Below, in pieces: positions 33,780 through 42,858 of a stretch of DNA of 46,089 nucleotides; position 1 is the first letter of the stretch, and every line of letters starts with the position of its first letter. Both the position numbers and the translations under genes were made by a program. A model generated the notes under the pieces. It had not been told where the DNA came from. It searched no databases and saw only the letters and a program-made list of their open reading frames with translations. The DNA is taken from the NCBI GenBank assembly GCA_964439435.1, contig CAYTOF010000009.1, positions 1 to 46,089 of the forward strand. Reading direction: 5' to 3'. This DNA comes from CAYTOF01 sp964439435 (GTDB lineage Bacteria; Bacillota; Clostridia; Oscillospirales; QAMX01).

Positions 33780-35767
33780 AGTTGGACTCCAAATTCTGTT
33801 CGGTCGATAACTGTCTTTTTCATTTCAAGGGAAAGCCGATTAAAGTATTCCGAATACCCGCCGATACGGACAATCAAATTTTCGTGTCTTTCCGGATGCT
33901 CCAGCGCGTCCAACATGTCAGCGCGAGACAAACAATTTACCTGCACCTGCATGCCGCCCTGTGAAAAATAGCCCTGTATCAATGCGGGTAAACCGCGCAA
34001 AATCCATTTTTCAGTCAAGGAAATATTCAAAATCGGTGTTCCAAGTGCCAGATATTGCGACAGTTTTGCGGCGCTGTTCAACATTGCTGTGGGGCCTTTG
34101 ACATCTTTGCCGTGTATTGCTCCGATGGAGTCTGCCAGTGGTTCACCGGCGGATCGTCCATCGGGCGTAGCGCCAACACCTCTGCCTGCATCCCCGTATG
34201 TGACAAACTGAATGGAGGAGGGCAAAAATGCGCCTCCGAGATATGGTGTGTGTCGCTCCATTGAGGTGAAAACATCTGTCGAAAAACGTGTCGCCAGCTT
34301 GTCCGCCTCGGCATCATCCACACCATAGCAAGGGCAAGAACGCAGCATTTGCAAAAAATGCGGCTCCCGGCGGTTCAGTGCGTCAAGAAAACCCACCGTT
34401 GTATAAGCGTTGTTGTCAAAAATCAGGAATTTGATTGCCAAAAGGGAATCAATGACGTTGACAAGCCCGGCAAAGTTTATGACACTCCAATAGTGCCGCG
34501 CACCGCCTGCATTGAAATCCAGCCCCTTGTCGATGCAATCGTCAATCAAGAGCGTGCGTGTAGGTTGAGGGCGTATCTTGGAACGCCTTTTGCGGTGTTC
34601 GTTGACAATATCCAGTGTTTGGCTGACCTCTGTCTGTATCTTATCAATCAGTCCAGTGTAAAAAGCCTCAAAATCTGAAAACAGTGAAAGACTGCTGTTC
34701 ATATACTCCGAAAAGATCAGTGCCAGATTGATGCCCGCATCCAAAGAACCCACATTGCTGATGCCCTCCAGCATGGTCTCTGTGCAGCCGCCTCCATTGA
34801 AACGCAGGAGGTCTGTCTTGGGTATATTGGGAAAACGGCGCTCAAGCTCTCTTTGATATAGCTCTTCGTTGTAAAAGGCGGGCTGTCCGCAACCCGAAAC
34901 AAGCGCATCGCAAGCCGCTTGCCAAATTTCGGTGGGTGTATCGGCATCCACACGCATCTCCAAGCTGGGACGGCGAAGTCCGCGCACAGCCTTCAAACAC
35001 TGCAGTGTCAGCGGATTGCACTCGGGCCCCAGAGCGCTTGACCAACTGTTGTTTTGGTCTGTGTTTATAAAGAAAGCTCGCAGCAGTTCCTCGATGTTTT
35101 CCCCGCGGTGGTAGGGAAACAGGCCGGCATCAAGACGACCGGGATTGTCGCAGCCATCGACATAAAAAATAAAGTTCCAGGCTATGACGGCTTCATAGAG
35201 GTTTTTTGCGGGCAGAAACGGAACATTTTCCAAGGTGGCGATCAAAGCACTGTCGGCGCCGGACTGTTTCAAATGCTCAATGCACCGACTGTGATATGTT
35301 CTGAGCCCTGCTGTGATTTCCAGCAGGCCATCTCTAAAATCCCCTTCGCGGAGCTTTTGTATACGGTGCTCATAGCTGTTCAGCCCTTGACTGAGGATGC
35401 GAGGATAATTTGGGATGGAGTGGGTATATAAAAACCCGCCAACAGAATGGATGGGCGCACCATTTGGAAACAGCTTTTTCTCCTCCGCCGAAAGTGCTGC
35501 CAGTTCCGCTTCGCCGCATCCTTTTTCAAGGAGACGATTTTTGTTTATATTGAATGTAAATGAATAGTCCGGAACGACACCGTGGTTTCCGACATATTTC
35601 GGGCCGTGAGGATACAGCAATTCCCCATTATATGCAGGGAGTGGCATGCTCTCCCAAAACCTGCGTTGTGCATGGGCAAAACGGAAAAACAAGCTGCGCT
35701 CCGGATAGGCAAAAAACCCGGCTGCATATGGCTCGTCTATTTTTTCGAAGGCAAGGGAAAGACTCAA
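33776..35767 (-). CDS. Glycyl radical enzyme of the pyruvate formate-lyase superfamily, substrate unknown
   Basis: A 663-residue enzyme. The thiyl-radical cysteine lies in FNGGGCTETM (about residue 327) and the glycyl-radical glycine in VRIGGYSEYFNRLS near residue 634. It is over 100 residues shorter than most PFL, glycerol dehydratase or choline lyase enzymes (about 760-850), missing part of the N-terminal region. The active-site Glu after Cys (GCTE) is shared with dehydratases/eliminases such as glycerol, propanediol and choline lyases, so an eliminase is more likely than a formate-lyase; this is inference. The TTG start follows AAGGAG by seven bases. It overlaps the activase gene by four bases. 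The radical makes it strictly anaerobic. No microcompartment genes are near. Confidence 0.9.
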   Translation of the reverse strand: MSLSLAFEKIDEPYAAGFFAYPERSLFFRFAHAQRRFWESMPLPAYNGELLYPHGPKYVGNHGVVPDYSFTFNINKNRLLEKGCGEAELAALSAEEKKLFPNGAPIHSVGGFLYTHSIPNYPRILSQGLNSYEHRIQKLREGDFRDGLLEITAGLRTYHSRCIEHLKQSGADSALIATLENVPFLPAKNLYEAVIAWNFIFYVDGCDNPGRLDAGLFPYHRGENIEELLRAFFINTDQNNSWSSALGPECNPLTLQCLKAVRGLRRPSLEMRVDADTPTEIWQAACDALVSGCGQPAFYNEELYQRELERRFPNIPKTDLLRFNGGGCTETMLEGISNVGSLDAGINLALIFSEYMNSSLSLFSDFEAFYTGLIDKIQTEVSQTLDIVNEHRKRRSKIRPQPTRTLLIDDCIDKGLDFNAGGARHYWSVINFAGLVNVIDSLLAIKFLIFDNNAYTTVGFLDALNRREPHFLQMLRSCPCYGVDDAEADKLATRFSTDVFTSMERHTPYLGGAFLPSSIQFVTYGDAGRGVGATPDGRSAGEPLADSIGAIHGKDVKGPTAMLNSAAKLSQYLALGTPILNISLTEKWILRGLPALIQGYFSQGGMQVQVNCLSRADMLDALEHPERHENLIVRIGGYSEYFNRLSLEMKKTVIDRTEFGVQL

Positions 35768-36001
35768 AAAACCACTCCTTTCCTTTTTATATAATTATAG
35801 CACAAAACAAAGACACAATCACGAAAATTGACAATCAGCCCTGCAAAACAATCGATAATTGCCTCTGTCGGACAATTTGCCTTTCAGATGTTGCAAAGCA
35901 TATCCTCGGATAAAGTAAAGCTTTTGCGATTTTACTAAAAGGCCATCCCTGACGAAACTATGCTATAGTTTTTCTGAGAGTGGTTGCAATAAAATGGAAA
36001 T

Positions 36002-37168
36002 TTAGGACAAAACAGCATTGTCAAAGATATGGTCGAGAACCTTCCATCCCAGGACAAATTGCTTTAGATAGGGTAGGCCGTAGTCCGAAATCAAGTCGGT
36101 GTAATCGGTGTTCAGATATTTTATCATATCATCCTCAGTGACAAAAATTCCTGAGTCCTCGGCGATTGCCTGGCAAATGAGGTAATAGCGGGCTTGCATC
36201 AGATTTTCCTCTGCATAATATTCAAACAGCTCTTCTCTTCCGGAAAAGCCGATATAAACACTCAAGAATTCATCCAAATCCATCTCATATTCTGCCGCAT
36301 AATTCTGATAATAATCCAGAACGGAGTTTTCATAATATGCTGTGAGCTTTGGGGGTATGGAGAAAACTGTCACTTGGCTGAACAGATACTCTCCGATATA
36401 GGTCTTCACCGCTGCGTTTTTGAGGTTATTGCGCATGCCGTCTTGCAACTCGGATACGGTTTTCCAATCATATCCTCTCTCATCATCGTATAGGATCATT
36501 TCGACAAACTCGTCTGTCAGCTCGGGAAGAGTTTGTTCCAATATATAGTTGATGGTTGTGACAAACAGCGCGTTTTTTCCATTCAAGTCGTCATTTCCAT
36601 AATCACTTGGAAAAGTGACCTCCACATTGACAGTTTCTCCGGGCAGGTGCCCGATAATCTGTGTCAGGAAACCGTCGATATATTCCTCGCTCCCGGCGGT
36701 GACCTCCGTGCCACCTTCTCCGGTGGAGCCGTTTTCGAATTCGACACCATCCACACTGCCGACATAGCTGATATTTACTGTATCTCCTTTGACAACCGCT
36801 CGATTGGTGACTTTGATGGTCTCCACGGAAATGTATTCTGTGATCAAATCAGCTATTGCGCCTGAAACATCCTCATCGGAGATTTCATACACATCCGTAG
36901 GGATCACAAAGGCGTTGTAATCAAAGAGCTCTACAAAAGCAAGGGCTTCCAAATCCTTCCAAAACCCGTTGTCATCAATCCCGTCACTGGGAGAAAAGAC
37001 AAGCTTTTTTGCGGATGAATTGCCACCGACTAAGGAAATGTAGAGAACTACAACAATCCCCACTAAAGCGATTGCCGCAATGGATATCCACACAACAGTT
37101 TTTCTCCTGCTGTTGCGTTGTGGTTCTTGTTCATGGGATGTGGCTGTCGAACTCTGTCGATTTATCAT
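36002..37168 (-). CDS. Membrane-anchored FKBP/trigger-factor-like protein
   Basis: A 388-residue protein with a basic cytoplasmic N-terminus (about 25 residues), one membrane segment (WISIAAIALVGIVVVLYISL) and an extracellular part. Residues about 125-205 resemble an FKBP-type peptidyl-prolyl isomerase domain (VVKGDTVNISYVGSVDGVEF, GFLTQIIGHLPGETVNVEV, LNGKNALFVTTINYI). The rest is helical like the C-terminal chaperone domain of trigger factor. It probably helps folding of exported proteins on the outer face of the membrane. The ATG follows AAGGAG at about ten bases. Several key aromatic residues of active FKBPs seem not conserved, so it may be a chaperone without isomerase activity. It has no obvious link to its neighbours. 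Confidence 0.75.
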   Translation of the reverse strand: MINRQSSTATSHEQEPQRNSRRKTVVWISIAAIALVGIVVVLYISLVGGNSSAKKLVFSPSDGIDDNGFWKDLEALAFVELFDYNAFVIPTDVYEISDEDVSGAIADLITEYISVETIKVTNRAVVKGDTVNISYVGSVDGVEFENGSTGEGGTEVTAGSEEYIDGFLTQIIGHLPGETVNVEVTFPSDYGNDDLNGKNALFVTTINYILEQTLPELTDEFVEMILYDDERGYDWKTVSELQDGMRNNLKNAAVKTYIGEYLFSQVTVFSIPPKLTAYYENSVLDYYQNYAAEYEMDLDEFLSVYIGFSGREELFEYYAEENLMQARYYLICQAIAEDSGIFVTEDDMIKYLNTDYTDLISDYGLPYLKQFVLGWKVLDHIFDNAVLS

Positions 37169-37252
37169 TATTTTGGTTCTCCTTTTGGATCTTTTCGCAA
37201 ACAGTGCAGTTATTTTATCTTAAGATTTCAATTCTGTCAAAGTGAGATTGAA

Positions 37253-37282
37253 TGGAGCAAGCATGTTTTTATGCCTGCTCCA
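37253..37282 (-). terminator. Terminator of recQ, enclosing its stop codon
   Basis: TGGAGCA.GCAT and ATGC.TGCTCCA pair around a T-rich loop. The recQ stop codon (37271-37269) lies at the loop edge. The U-tract on the minus strand is poor (TTCAATCTC). Confidence 0.6.
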
Positions 37283-39398
37283 TTTCCTCTAAAACCAGCT
37301 GTGCGCATATTTGCTGGGCCTGTGCTCCAAAGAGGCACTGTATGTACTCGCCGCGTCCGGAATTTCGACGGATGGCAATGATGCCTGCATTTTTGCCGCT
37401 GTCTGTGGGGAGCTTTCCGTCGTCTGTTGTTTCTATAAAGCCTGCTTCCTCCAGAAGTTTGTTTAGCTTTGCTCCGCTGATTTTCTGTTTCCCGTAACGA
37501 ATCAAAACAGTGTTGATGTTGTCTGCAATGCGGGAGATTTGCAAAGTTTCATCGACGATTGCAACCTCTTGCAGAAACAGTTCGGCCGTCAGCTCAGGCA
37601 GTTTTTCTTTTGGCGCACTTTCTCGCTCCCACTGACGAAGCAATTGCAAAAACCGCTCCCCGTACCGCCCCAGTTTCACTTGTCCCACGCCGCTGACAGA
37701 GAGCAACTCTTCCTTTGTGTGGGGGTGCTTTTGGCACATATCTATCAGTGTGGCATCGGAAAAGATGACAAATGCGGGGACCTTTTCTTCACGGGCAATC
37801 GTGAGCCGCAGTTTTTTGAGCTCCTCGAGCATCCCCTCAGAAAACGCATACCGCGGTTCCGCAACATCGTTCCGTGCCCGTTCTTTTCTTGTCTCCGATT
37901 TGTTCCCTCTGATCGTGACGCTTTCATCACCAAAAAGCACTGCGTTTGCTTTGGGCGTGACGCTCAGATATTCATTGTTGTGGATATATCCCAAAATCGT
38001 AAGCCTGCTGACCAGCCGGCGAAGATAGCGACGGGGAACGCCCTTCATGATCCCGAAGGTGGGCAAATCGGTGAAGTCATCCGATTTACCCAGAATGATA
38101 TCGGCGGTGTGCGCAAACATGAAGTATTTGCCCGCTCTGTTCAGCCACAGGATATGGGAGAGTATCTTTTTTGCGTCCACTGTCACATCGGTTTCCACGA
38201 AATTACCGTTGCAGTTTCCACAGTTGCCGCAGTCTTCGGCAGTTGTCTCGCCGAAGTAGCAAAGCATATACCGCCTCAGACAGCCCTCTGTTTCGCAGTA
38301 GTGCTCCATTTGTCTCAGCAGCTGCTTATTCCGTGCGATTTCATCCGGATTTTCGCTCTGATTGATAAGAAACAACACGGTGCTGATGTCTTTACGGGCA
38401 TAAAACAAAAGGCAGTCTGCGGGCAGACCGTCTCGCCCGGCACGCCCCGCCTCCTGATAATAGCTCTCCACATTTTGCGGCATATTGTAGTGGATGACAA
38501 ACCGAACATCGGATTTGTCAATACCCATACCGAAGGCATTTGTTGCCACAATGATTTTCACACGGTCGTAAAGAAAATCATCTTGAGACCGGCTTCGCTC
38601 ACCGTCGGAAAGCCCCGCATGATACCTAGCGGCGGAAAATCCATCTTCGAGCAGCTTTTCGGTAACACTTTCCACCTCTTTGCGCGTGGAGCAGTAGACG
38701 ATTCCGCCTGTGGAATTCTCCTGCAGATACCGGGAAAGTGCAATATACTTGTCTTTGGGCTGTTTGACTTCAAAATACAGATTTGGGCGGTCAAATCCCG
38801 TTATCATAGTGAGTGGGGTTTTCAAATTCAGCGCTTCAAGGATATCCTCACGCACACGCGGCGTGGCGGTTGCCGTGAACGCTCCCAAAACAGGGCGGGT
38901 GGGCAAACTCTCCACAAATTTTGGGATATAAAGGTAACTGGGGCGAAAATCCTGTCCCCATTGTGAAATGCAGTGAGCCTCGTCTACGGCAATCAGCGAA
39001 ATCTGCAAAGCCTGTGCAAGCGCCAACATTGACGGCGCCTCCAACCTTTCCGGAGCAACATAGATGATTTTATACTGTCCGTTTCGGGCATTTGTCATGA
39101 CCCGCTGCCACTGAATTTCTGTCAGCGAGCTGTTGATATATGCCACCGGAATACCGTTTGCAGTGAGGGCCTGGACCTGATCTCGCATGAGTGAAATCAG
39201 AGGCGAAATCACCAGTGTCACGCCTTCAAGGAGCAAGGCGGGAACCTGAAAGCAAAGCGACTTGCCCGCGCCCGTGGGCATAACACCCAAGACATCCTCA
39301 CCGCGGAGAAGCGCGTCTATAAGCTCGGCTTGACCTTCACGGAACTCATCGAAGCCAAAGTGTTCTTTCAAAATTTCGGATGGAGTTATAAAGCTCAC
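37269..39398 (-). CDS. recQ: ATP-dependent DNA helicase RecQ
   Basis: A 709-residue 3'-5' DNA helicase used in recombination and repair. It shows GFDEFREGQ (motif 0), GVMPTGAGKSLCFQ (motif I), VDEAHCISQWGQDFRPSY (motif II and aromatic loop), GAFTATATPRV, GIVYCSTRKEV, QEAGRAGRDGLP (motif VI). The zinc-binding RQC part has CETEGCLRRYMLCYFGE and CGNCGNC. An HRDC domain lies at about 515-590, and a C-terminal helix-turn-helix-like part follows. The start is uncertain: GTG 39398 gives the usual N-terminus but overlaps its own AGAGGTGAG site, which would better suit the non-standard ATA four codons on; a five-codon frame from an ATG just upstream ends over the GTG and may feed ribosomes to it. Confidence 0.95.
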   Translation of the reverse strand: MSFITPSEILKEHFGFDEFREGQAELIDALLRGEDVLGVMPTGAGKSLCFQVPALLLEGVTLVISPLISLMRDQVQALTANGIPVAYINSSLTEIQWQRVMTNARNGQYKIIYVAPERLEAPSMLALAQALQISLIAVDEAHCISQWGQDFRPSYLYIPKFVESLPTRPVLGAFTATATPRVREDILEALNLKTPLTMITGFDRPNLYFEVKQPKDKYIALSRYLQENSTGGIVYCSTRKEVESVTEKLLEDGFSAARYHAGLSDGERSRSQDDFLYDRVKIIVATNAFGMGIDKSDVRFVIHYNMPQNVESYYQEAGRAGRDGLPADCLLFYARKDISTVLFLINQSENPDEIARNKQLLRQMEHYCETEGCLRRYMLCYFGETTAEDCGNCGNCNGNFVETDVTVDAKKILSHILWLNRAGKYFMFAHTADIILGKSDDFTDLPTFGIMKGVPRRYLRRLVSRLTILGYIHNNEYLSVTPKANAVLFGDESVTIRGNKSETRKERARNDVAEPRYAFSEGMLEELKKLRLTIAREEKVPAFVIFSDATLIDMCQKHPHTKEELLSVSGVGQVKLGRYGERFLQLLRQWERESAPKEKLPELTAELFLQEVAIVDETLQISRIADNINTVLIRYGKQKISGAKLNKLLEEAGFIETTDDGKLPTDSGKNAGIIAIRRNSGRGEYIQCLFGAQAQQICAQLVLEEMEQA

Positions 39399-39609
39399 CT
39401 CTTCGGAGACATAAATCAGTATTTATAAATGCTATCACATTTTCTGTATCTTTCTTTTGTTCCTAAACGGCAATTCTTATTGCCTCTCACTTAATTTTAT
39501 TAAAATATTCGATGAGCTTTTCATTGCTAATATGTTCTATTTCTTCCTTGTCTTTTTCGTCAAGGTGAGGTTTTCTACATCTATTTCTAGTCCATATTGT
39601 TAATTATAC

Positions 39610-40929
39610 CTATTTTTTAATATATCTTGTATTTTTACCTTTTCCTGTTTTTTTAATGATTTTTTTATTGATCATTTCATTTATTGTATTTATTGCATGG
39701 GTAGATTTTATCCCCATAACTCTTTCTATATCTTTTCTTGTGATTTCATTTTGTTCTTTGAACAAATTAACCACAGATAAGTATTTCTCGTCTACTATAA
39801 TCATGTCAGAATTACTAATAGAATTGGAGTCTATATTAATATTGGGTAAAATTACTCTAAATGCTCCCTGAGCACTTTCAAATATAGGTTCTAAAGCTGA
39901 ATCCTTATAACTGGAAATTGTTTTACTTATGCCAGTACCGTAGGCCTCTATCAATTTTAATCTATAAAAAAGAGCTGCCAATTTTTCATTTCTAGCTTGT
40001 GATGCTCCCATTTTTGCCGCTTCTAAAGATAAGCCCGGTACTAATCCTCCTAAGGAAATCATTTCTAATCGATCTGAATATATATTAATAAGTATACTTC
40101 CACTAAAAGAATAATCTCTATGCACTATAGCATTTAATAAGGTTTCTCGAATTGCATCTTCAGGATAATCTCTTACATCAACCCTCATTAAATCATGAAA
40201 GTTGGCTTTTGTTCCATTATAGAAATCGATGAGCCTATAGACTTCAGAAAGCTGTGTAAATAATGAACCAGAAAATTCTTTCCTATCTTTAAAAACTGAT
40301 TTATCCATGCCTTGAAAAATTGCCACTTTTATAGAATGCTTGCATTGATCTGACAAAAGTAGCCCCATATTGGTGTAAATTTTATCCGATGTCATTATAC
40401 CTAAGTTTTCCATTTGTATTTGTGTAAAATTTAGTTCTCTCTTTTCAAACTCCTTAGACAAAGCATTAAAAGTCAAATCTTGTAGCAAAGACCTACTTGC
40501 TTCAAAAGAATCTCCATCCGTATTTTTTATCATACTTCGAATTGCATCTTCTGTTGCTGGTGATGAGGTTGTACCACTTCGGACATAGATGCCAGATGGC
40601 TTAATACCTTTGTCCAACAAATAATATGGCTTTTTTGTTCCTTCTTTCACAAGTATTCTAATAATTGTTTTTTCCTTTAATTCTAATAAGTCTACCTTTG
40701 TAAACATTAATATATCTGGTTTGATACTATCTTTTAGACTATTTGATATTTGCTGCATTACATAATCAGCATCCTGGACTCCAATAATATCTCCCTTATC
40801 TGATACGCCAATATAAATTTCACCGCCTCTGGTGTTAGCAAAAGCAATGACTTCTTTTCTAATGTTAGAAGTATACATCTCCTTTAATTCAACAGTTTCA
40901 TTTTCTCTAAGTTTCATTCTATCACCCAT
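39610..40929 (-). CDS. AlbA_2/Schlafen-like ATP-binding regulator with winged-helix C-terminus
   Basis: A 439-residue protein of the family often annotated as RNA-binding domain-containing or putative transcriptional regulator. It opens with ENETVELKEMYTSNIRKEVI and FANTRGGEIYIGVSD (AlbA_2 domain). RETLLNAIVHRDYSFSG begins the HATPase_c_4 domain, with YGTGISK later. A winged helix-turn-helix lies at the C-terminus (ITRKDIERVMGIKSTHAINT). Such proteins sit in accessory regions and often control themselves. Five copies of an 11-bp element overlap the promoter and start here, strongly suggesting autoregulation. The gene is A+T-rich relative to recQ. ATG 40929 or ATG 40917 could be the start; neither has ideal spacing. 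Confidence 0.82.
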   Translation of the reverse strand: MGDRMKLRENETVELKEMYTSNIRKEVIAFANTRGGEIYIGVSDKGDIIGVQDADYVMQQISNSLKDSIKPDILMFTKVDLLELKEKTIIRILVKEGTKKPYYLLDKGIKPSGIYVRSGTTSSPATEDAIRSMIKNTDGDSFEASRSLLQDLTFNALSKEFEKRELNFTQIQMENLGIMTSDKIYTNMGLLLSDQCKHSIKVAIFQGMDKSVFKDRKEFSGSLFTQLSEVYRLIDFYNGTKANFHDLMRVDVRDYPEDAIRETLLNAIVHRDYSFSGSILINIYSDRLEMISLGGLVPGLSLEAAKMGASQARNEKLAALFYRLKLIEAYGTGISKTISSYKDSALEPIFESAQGAFRVILPNINIDSNSISNSDMIIVDEKYLSVVNLFKEQNEITRKDIERVMGIKSTHAINTINEMINKKIIKKTGKGKNTRYIKK

Positions 40930-40988
40930 TCCACCAGTGTTCTAACAGTATCTACCAGTATTCTATCAGTTAATATGTGATATTACAA
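40916..40988 (-). promoter_or_regulatory. Promoter with five 11-bp iterated operator elements
   Basis: On the plus strand ATTCTANCAGT-like words start at 40916, 40928, 40939, 40950 and 40960, that is, one helix turn apart. On the minus strand TTGTAA (40988-40983) and TAGAAT (40965-40960) with 17-base spacing form a promoter whose -10 lies inside the first repeat. The array runs across the transcription start to the start codon. Confidence 0.65.
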
Positions 40989-41089
40989 GTTTTTTAATTA
41001 TTATTTTCTACAATTTTTGTAAAAGCTCTTAAGTTTAATTAAAATCTCTGAAACCCTTGGCACTAAAGCCTATATTCACCCTGTCACTA

Positions 41090-41629
41090 TTATGACACTC
41101 CCCCTGTGGCATGGTGGAGCAGTGCAATGGTTTCATGTCGAGTACGCATTTCACGCAGGGACTCAATGGCGGCCTTTTGATGCTCGCGGAGTTTTAAGTT
41201 GGTGCCATCAAGAGCCTTTCCGCGTTGGGTGGGCAGATAATCCGCAATCTCACGAAACTGTGGATGCGAACCGAGAAATACGCGAAGTTCATCCTTGACG
41301 ATATCCGGTTGCACCTGTATTTGGCGCACGGCCCAACGGCATACCTCCCAGCCGAGATGCACCATGCTGTTTTGCTTTAGCAGGTCGTCGTGGAACTTGT
41401 TTTGTGAGACGAGAGATTTATTGTGTGATGCTTCATCATCTATTTCAAAAGCCACACGTCGGGCGCCGTTTTCCGGCACAAAGTCGGCAAGGCGACTGTT
41501 ATGGTATATGTCATAAAATGGGTATTGTGAATAGAGATACCCTGCTTTTTCGGCCCCAAAGGTATCAGAAAATAGTTCTATAAACAGATCTTCTGCGACA
41601 CTGCCGGAAGTAGAACGGTATGTAGGCAT
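41090..41629 (-). pseudogene. 5' remnant of a nuclease-helicase gene, cut inside the Walker A motif
   Basis: The frame encodes about 179 residues. The N-terminal 120 look like a restriction-endonuclease-type domain (RLADFVPENGARRVAFEID, then KFHDDLLKQNSMVHLGWEV). Then comes the start of a superfamily 2 helicase, LREHQKAAIESLREM followed by LLHHATGG, where the normal ATGTGKT should stand. It ends after two more codons. So the gene has lost everything from the ATP-binding loop on, and A+T-rich DNA with the AlbA_2 gene follows. ATG 41629 follows GGTGAGG by eight bases. It overlaps no other gene and sits 11 bases after the MazG-like gene, so it was probably the second gene of that operon. A short functional protein is unlikely. 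Confidence 0.7.
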
Positions 41630-41639
41630 GGCGGTCACC

Positions 41640-41975
41640 TCACCCTTCGATAACCTCTTTCAACAGAAGTCTTTTTTCAAAACCGCCGCGTGCTTTCAAC
41701 TTTTCCAAACGAACGCGTTGGAACTCCTCCAGTGGGATTTTTTTATAAGAAAGAATCGCATGCATAACTTCGCCGATATCAGCAAGCTCTTCGAGTGCGC
41801 CACTTTCAAAGTATTCGTTAACTTCCTCCAACAACTTAACATGGAGGAGTTTTATATAATCATCATCCGACAGTGTCTCACAAACGCAAGTCTTGCCTGA
41901 GTTCTCAATGATTTCAGGGACTTTATCGCGAATGAGTTTGTTATATATGGTTCTTTTTTTCTCATTATGTAGCAT
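41640..41975 (-). CDS. MazG-like nucleoside triphosphate pyrophosphohydrolase
   Basis: A 111-residue all-alpha NTP-pyrophosphatase-like protein. TIYNKLIRDKVPEIIE is the usual opening of the phosphoribosyl-ATP pyrophosphohydrolase/MazG-like group, and KLLEEVNEYFES plus EELADIGEVMHAI supply the ExxE and ExxD metal ligands. RGGFEKRL near the C-terminus is typical too. It may remove unusual nucleotides. ATG 41975 lies after GTTGGAGCG; TTG 41996 and GTG 41990 are less likely. It stands directly before the truncated helicase gene and near a Nudix gene. Confidence 0.85.
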   Translation of the reverse strand: MLHNEKKRTIYNKLIRDKVPEIIENSGKTCVCETLSDDDYIKLLHVKLLEEVNEYFESGALEELADIGEVMHAILSYKKIPLEEFQRVRLEKLKARGGFEKRLLLKEVIEG

Positions 41976-42089
41976 ACGCTCCAACCTCACTTTCAAAATA
42001 CCGTAAATATTTTTGCATTACTTAAAGGAATTGACGGAATGACTGTCATTAAATCTATAATAATTTTCCAAAAACAGACAATTATAAAT

Positions 42090-42178
42090 ATGCCCCAGAC
42101 TCGGGTTGACGGGCACAGAGATAGGTTGCCATATATAATTGTAAGGATAGCAGTAAAGACAGAGTAAAAGGGACAAAC
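42090..42178. repeat. 90-bp dispersed repeat, copy 1
   Basis: Similar to 45552-45643 (roughly three quarters of bases by eye), with shared words GGTTGCCATATAT and GACAAACG. On the minus strand both contain ATGGCAACC followed by a similar short peptide (MAT.LC..QP), which here ends after 16 codons. It is probably a decayed 5' end of the gene present at 45302-45595. The rest of 41976-42298 shows no gene. Confidence 0.6.
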
Positions 42179-42298
42179 GGCGCGATGTTTAGCGGAAGAG
42201 GGCACGGGAGCTAGAACAACAAACATTTAATGTCTCGTTTTTTCGCCATTGCGATGGTGTTGTCCGCCTCCGGGCAGCCGTCTGCGTCGATATGAACT

Positions 42299-42682
42299 TC
42301 ATTTGCTCGTCATCAACTTAGAGAGTATACGCTCATCCGCCGGGCAGAACTTATACTGTGGTATCTCATCCACGGAAATCCATCGGATGTCGTTGTGCTC
42401 CAATTTTTGCGGCAATCCCTCGGCGATGGTTGCGTTGAGTAAGGTGAGGTGCACCGTCAGGTCAGGGTATTTGTATACCACGTCCATGAATATATCACCA
42501 ACTAAAAGCGTGACGGCTATTTCCTCTTGGCATTCCCTGATGAGCGCCTGCTCTTTTGTCTCGCCAAGCTCCACCTTACCACCGACAAACTCCCACAGTA
42601 GGGGCCTTGCCTTGTTCGCCGGACGCTGGCAGATCATGAATTTGTCTTTATCCCATATGAGGGCTGCTACTACCTCGATCAT
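42299..42682 (-). CDS. Nudix hydrolase, (deoxy)nucleoside triphosphate pyrophosphohydrolase (MutT-like)
   Basis: A 127-residue Nudix protein. The Nudix box runs from GGKVELGETKEQA to LIRECQEEI with the correct G-x5-E-x7-RE-x2-EE spacing. The opening VVAALIWDKDKFMICQR and the segment LLWEFVGG match 8-oxo-dGTP diphosphatase-like enzymes, which clean oxidised nucleotides from the pool. The ATG follows AAAAAAGGG at eight bases. It stands alone on the minus strand in the mosaic region, close to the MazG-like gene. Confidence 0.9.
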   Translation of the reverse strand: MIEVVAALIWDKDKFMICQRPANKARPLLWEFVGGKVELGETKEQALIRECQEEIAVTLLVGDIFMDVVYKYPDLTVHLTLLNATIAEGLPQKLEHNDIRWISVDEIPQYKFCPADERILSKLMTSK

Positions 42683-42858
42683 TCGATATACCCTTTTTTA
42701 AAAATTGCTAAGGTCCTATGCATTTAGCTGTTATATACTCTCTTCACACCTGAAATAACGAAGTCCCACAGTTGCACAAAGAATAAATAACTCATTCTTT
42801 GTGCTGTACAAATATGTCAACGCTTGCTTTGCCTTCGATTATTTTGTAATCATATTTA

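Noticed and set aside
37539..38966. 475-codon plus-strand frame opposite recQ
   Set aside because: It lies wholly within a well-supported recQ, has no ribosome binding site, and its Cys/His-rich text is typical of antisense reading.
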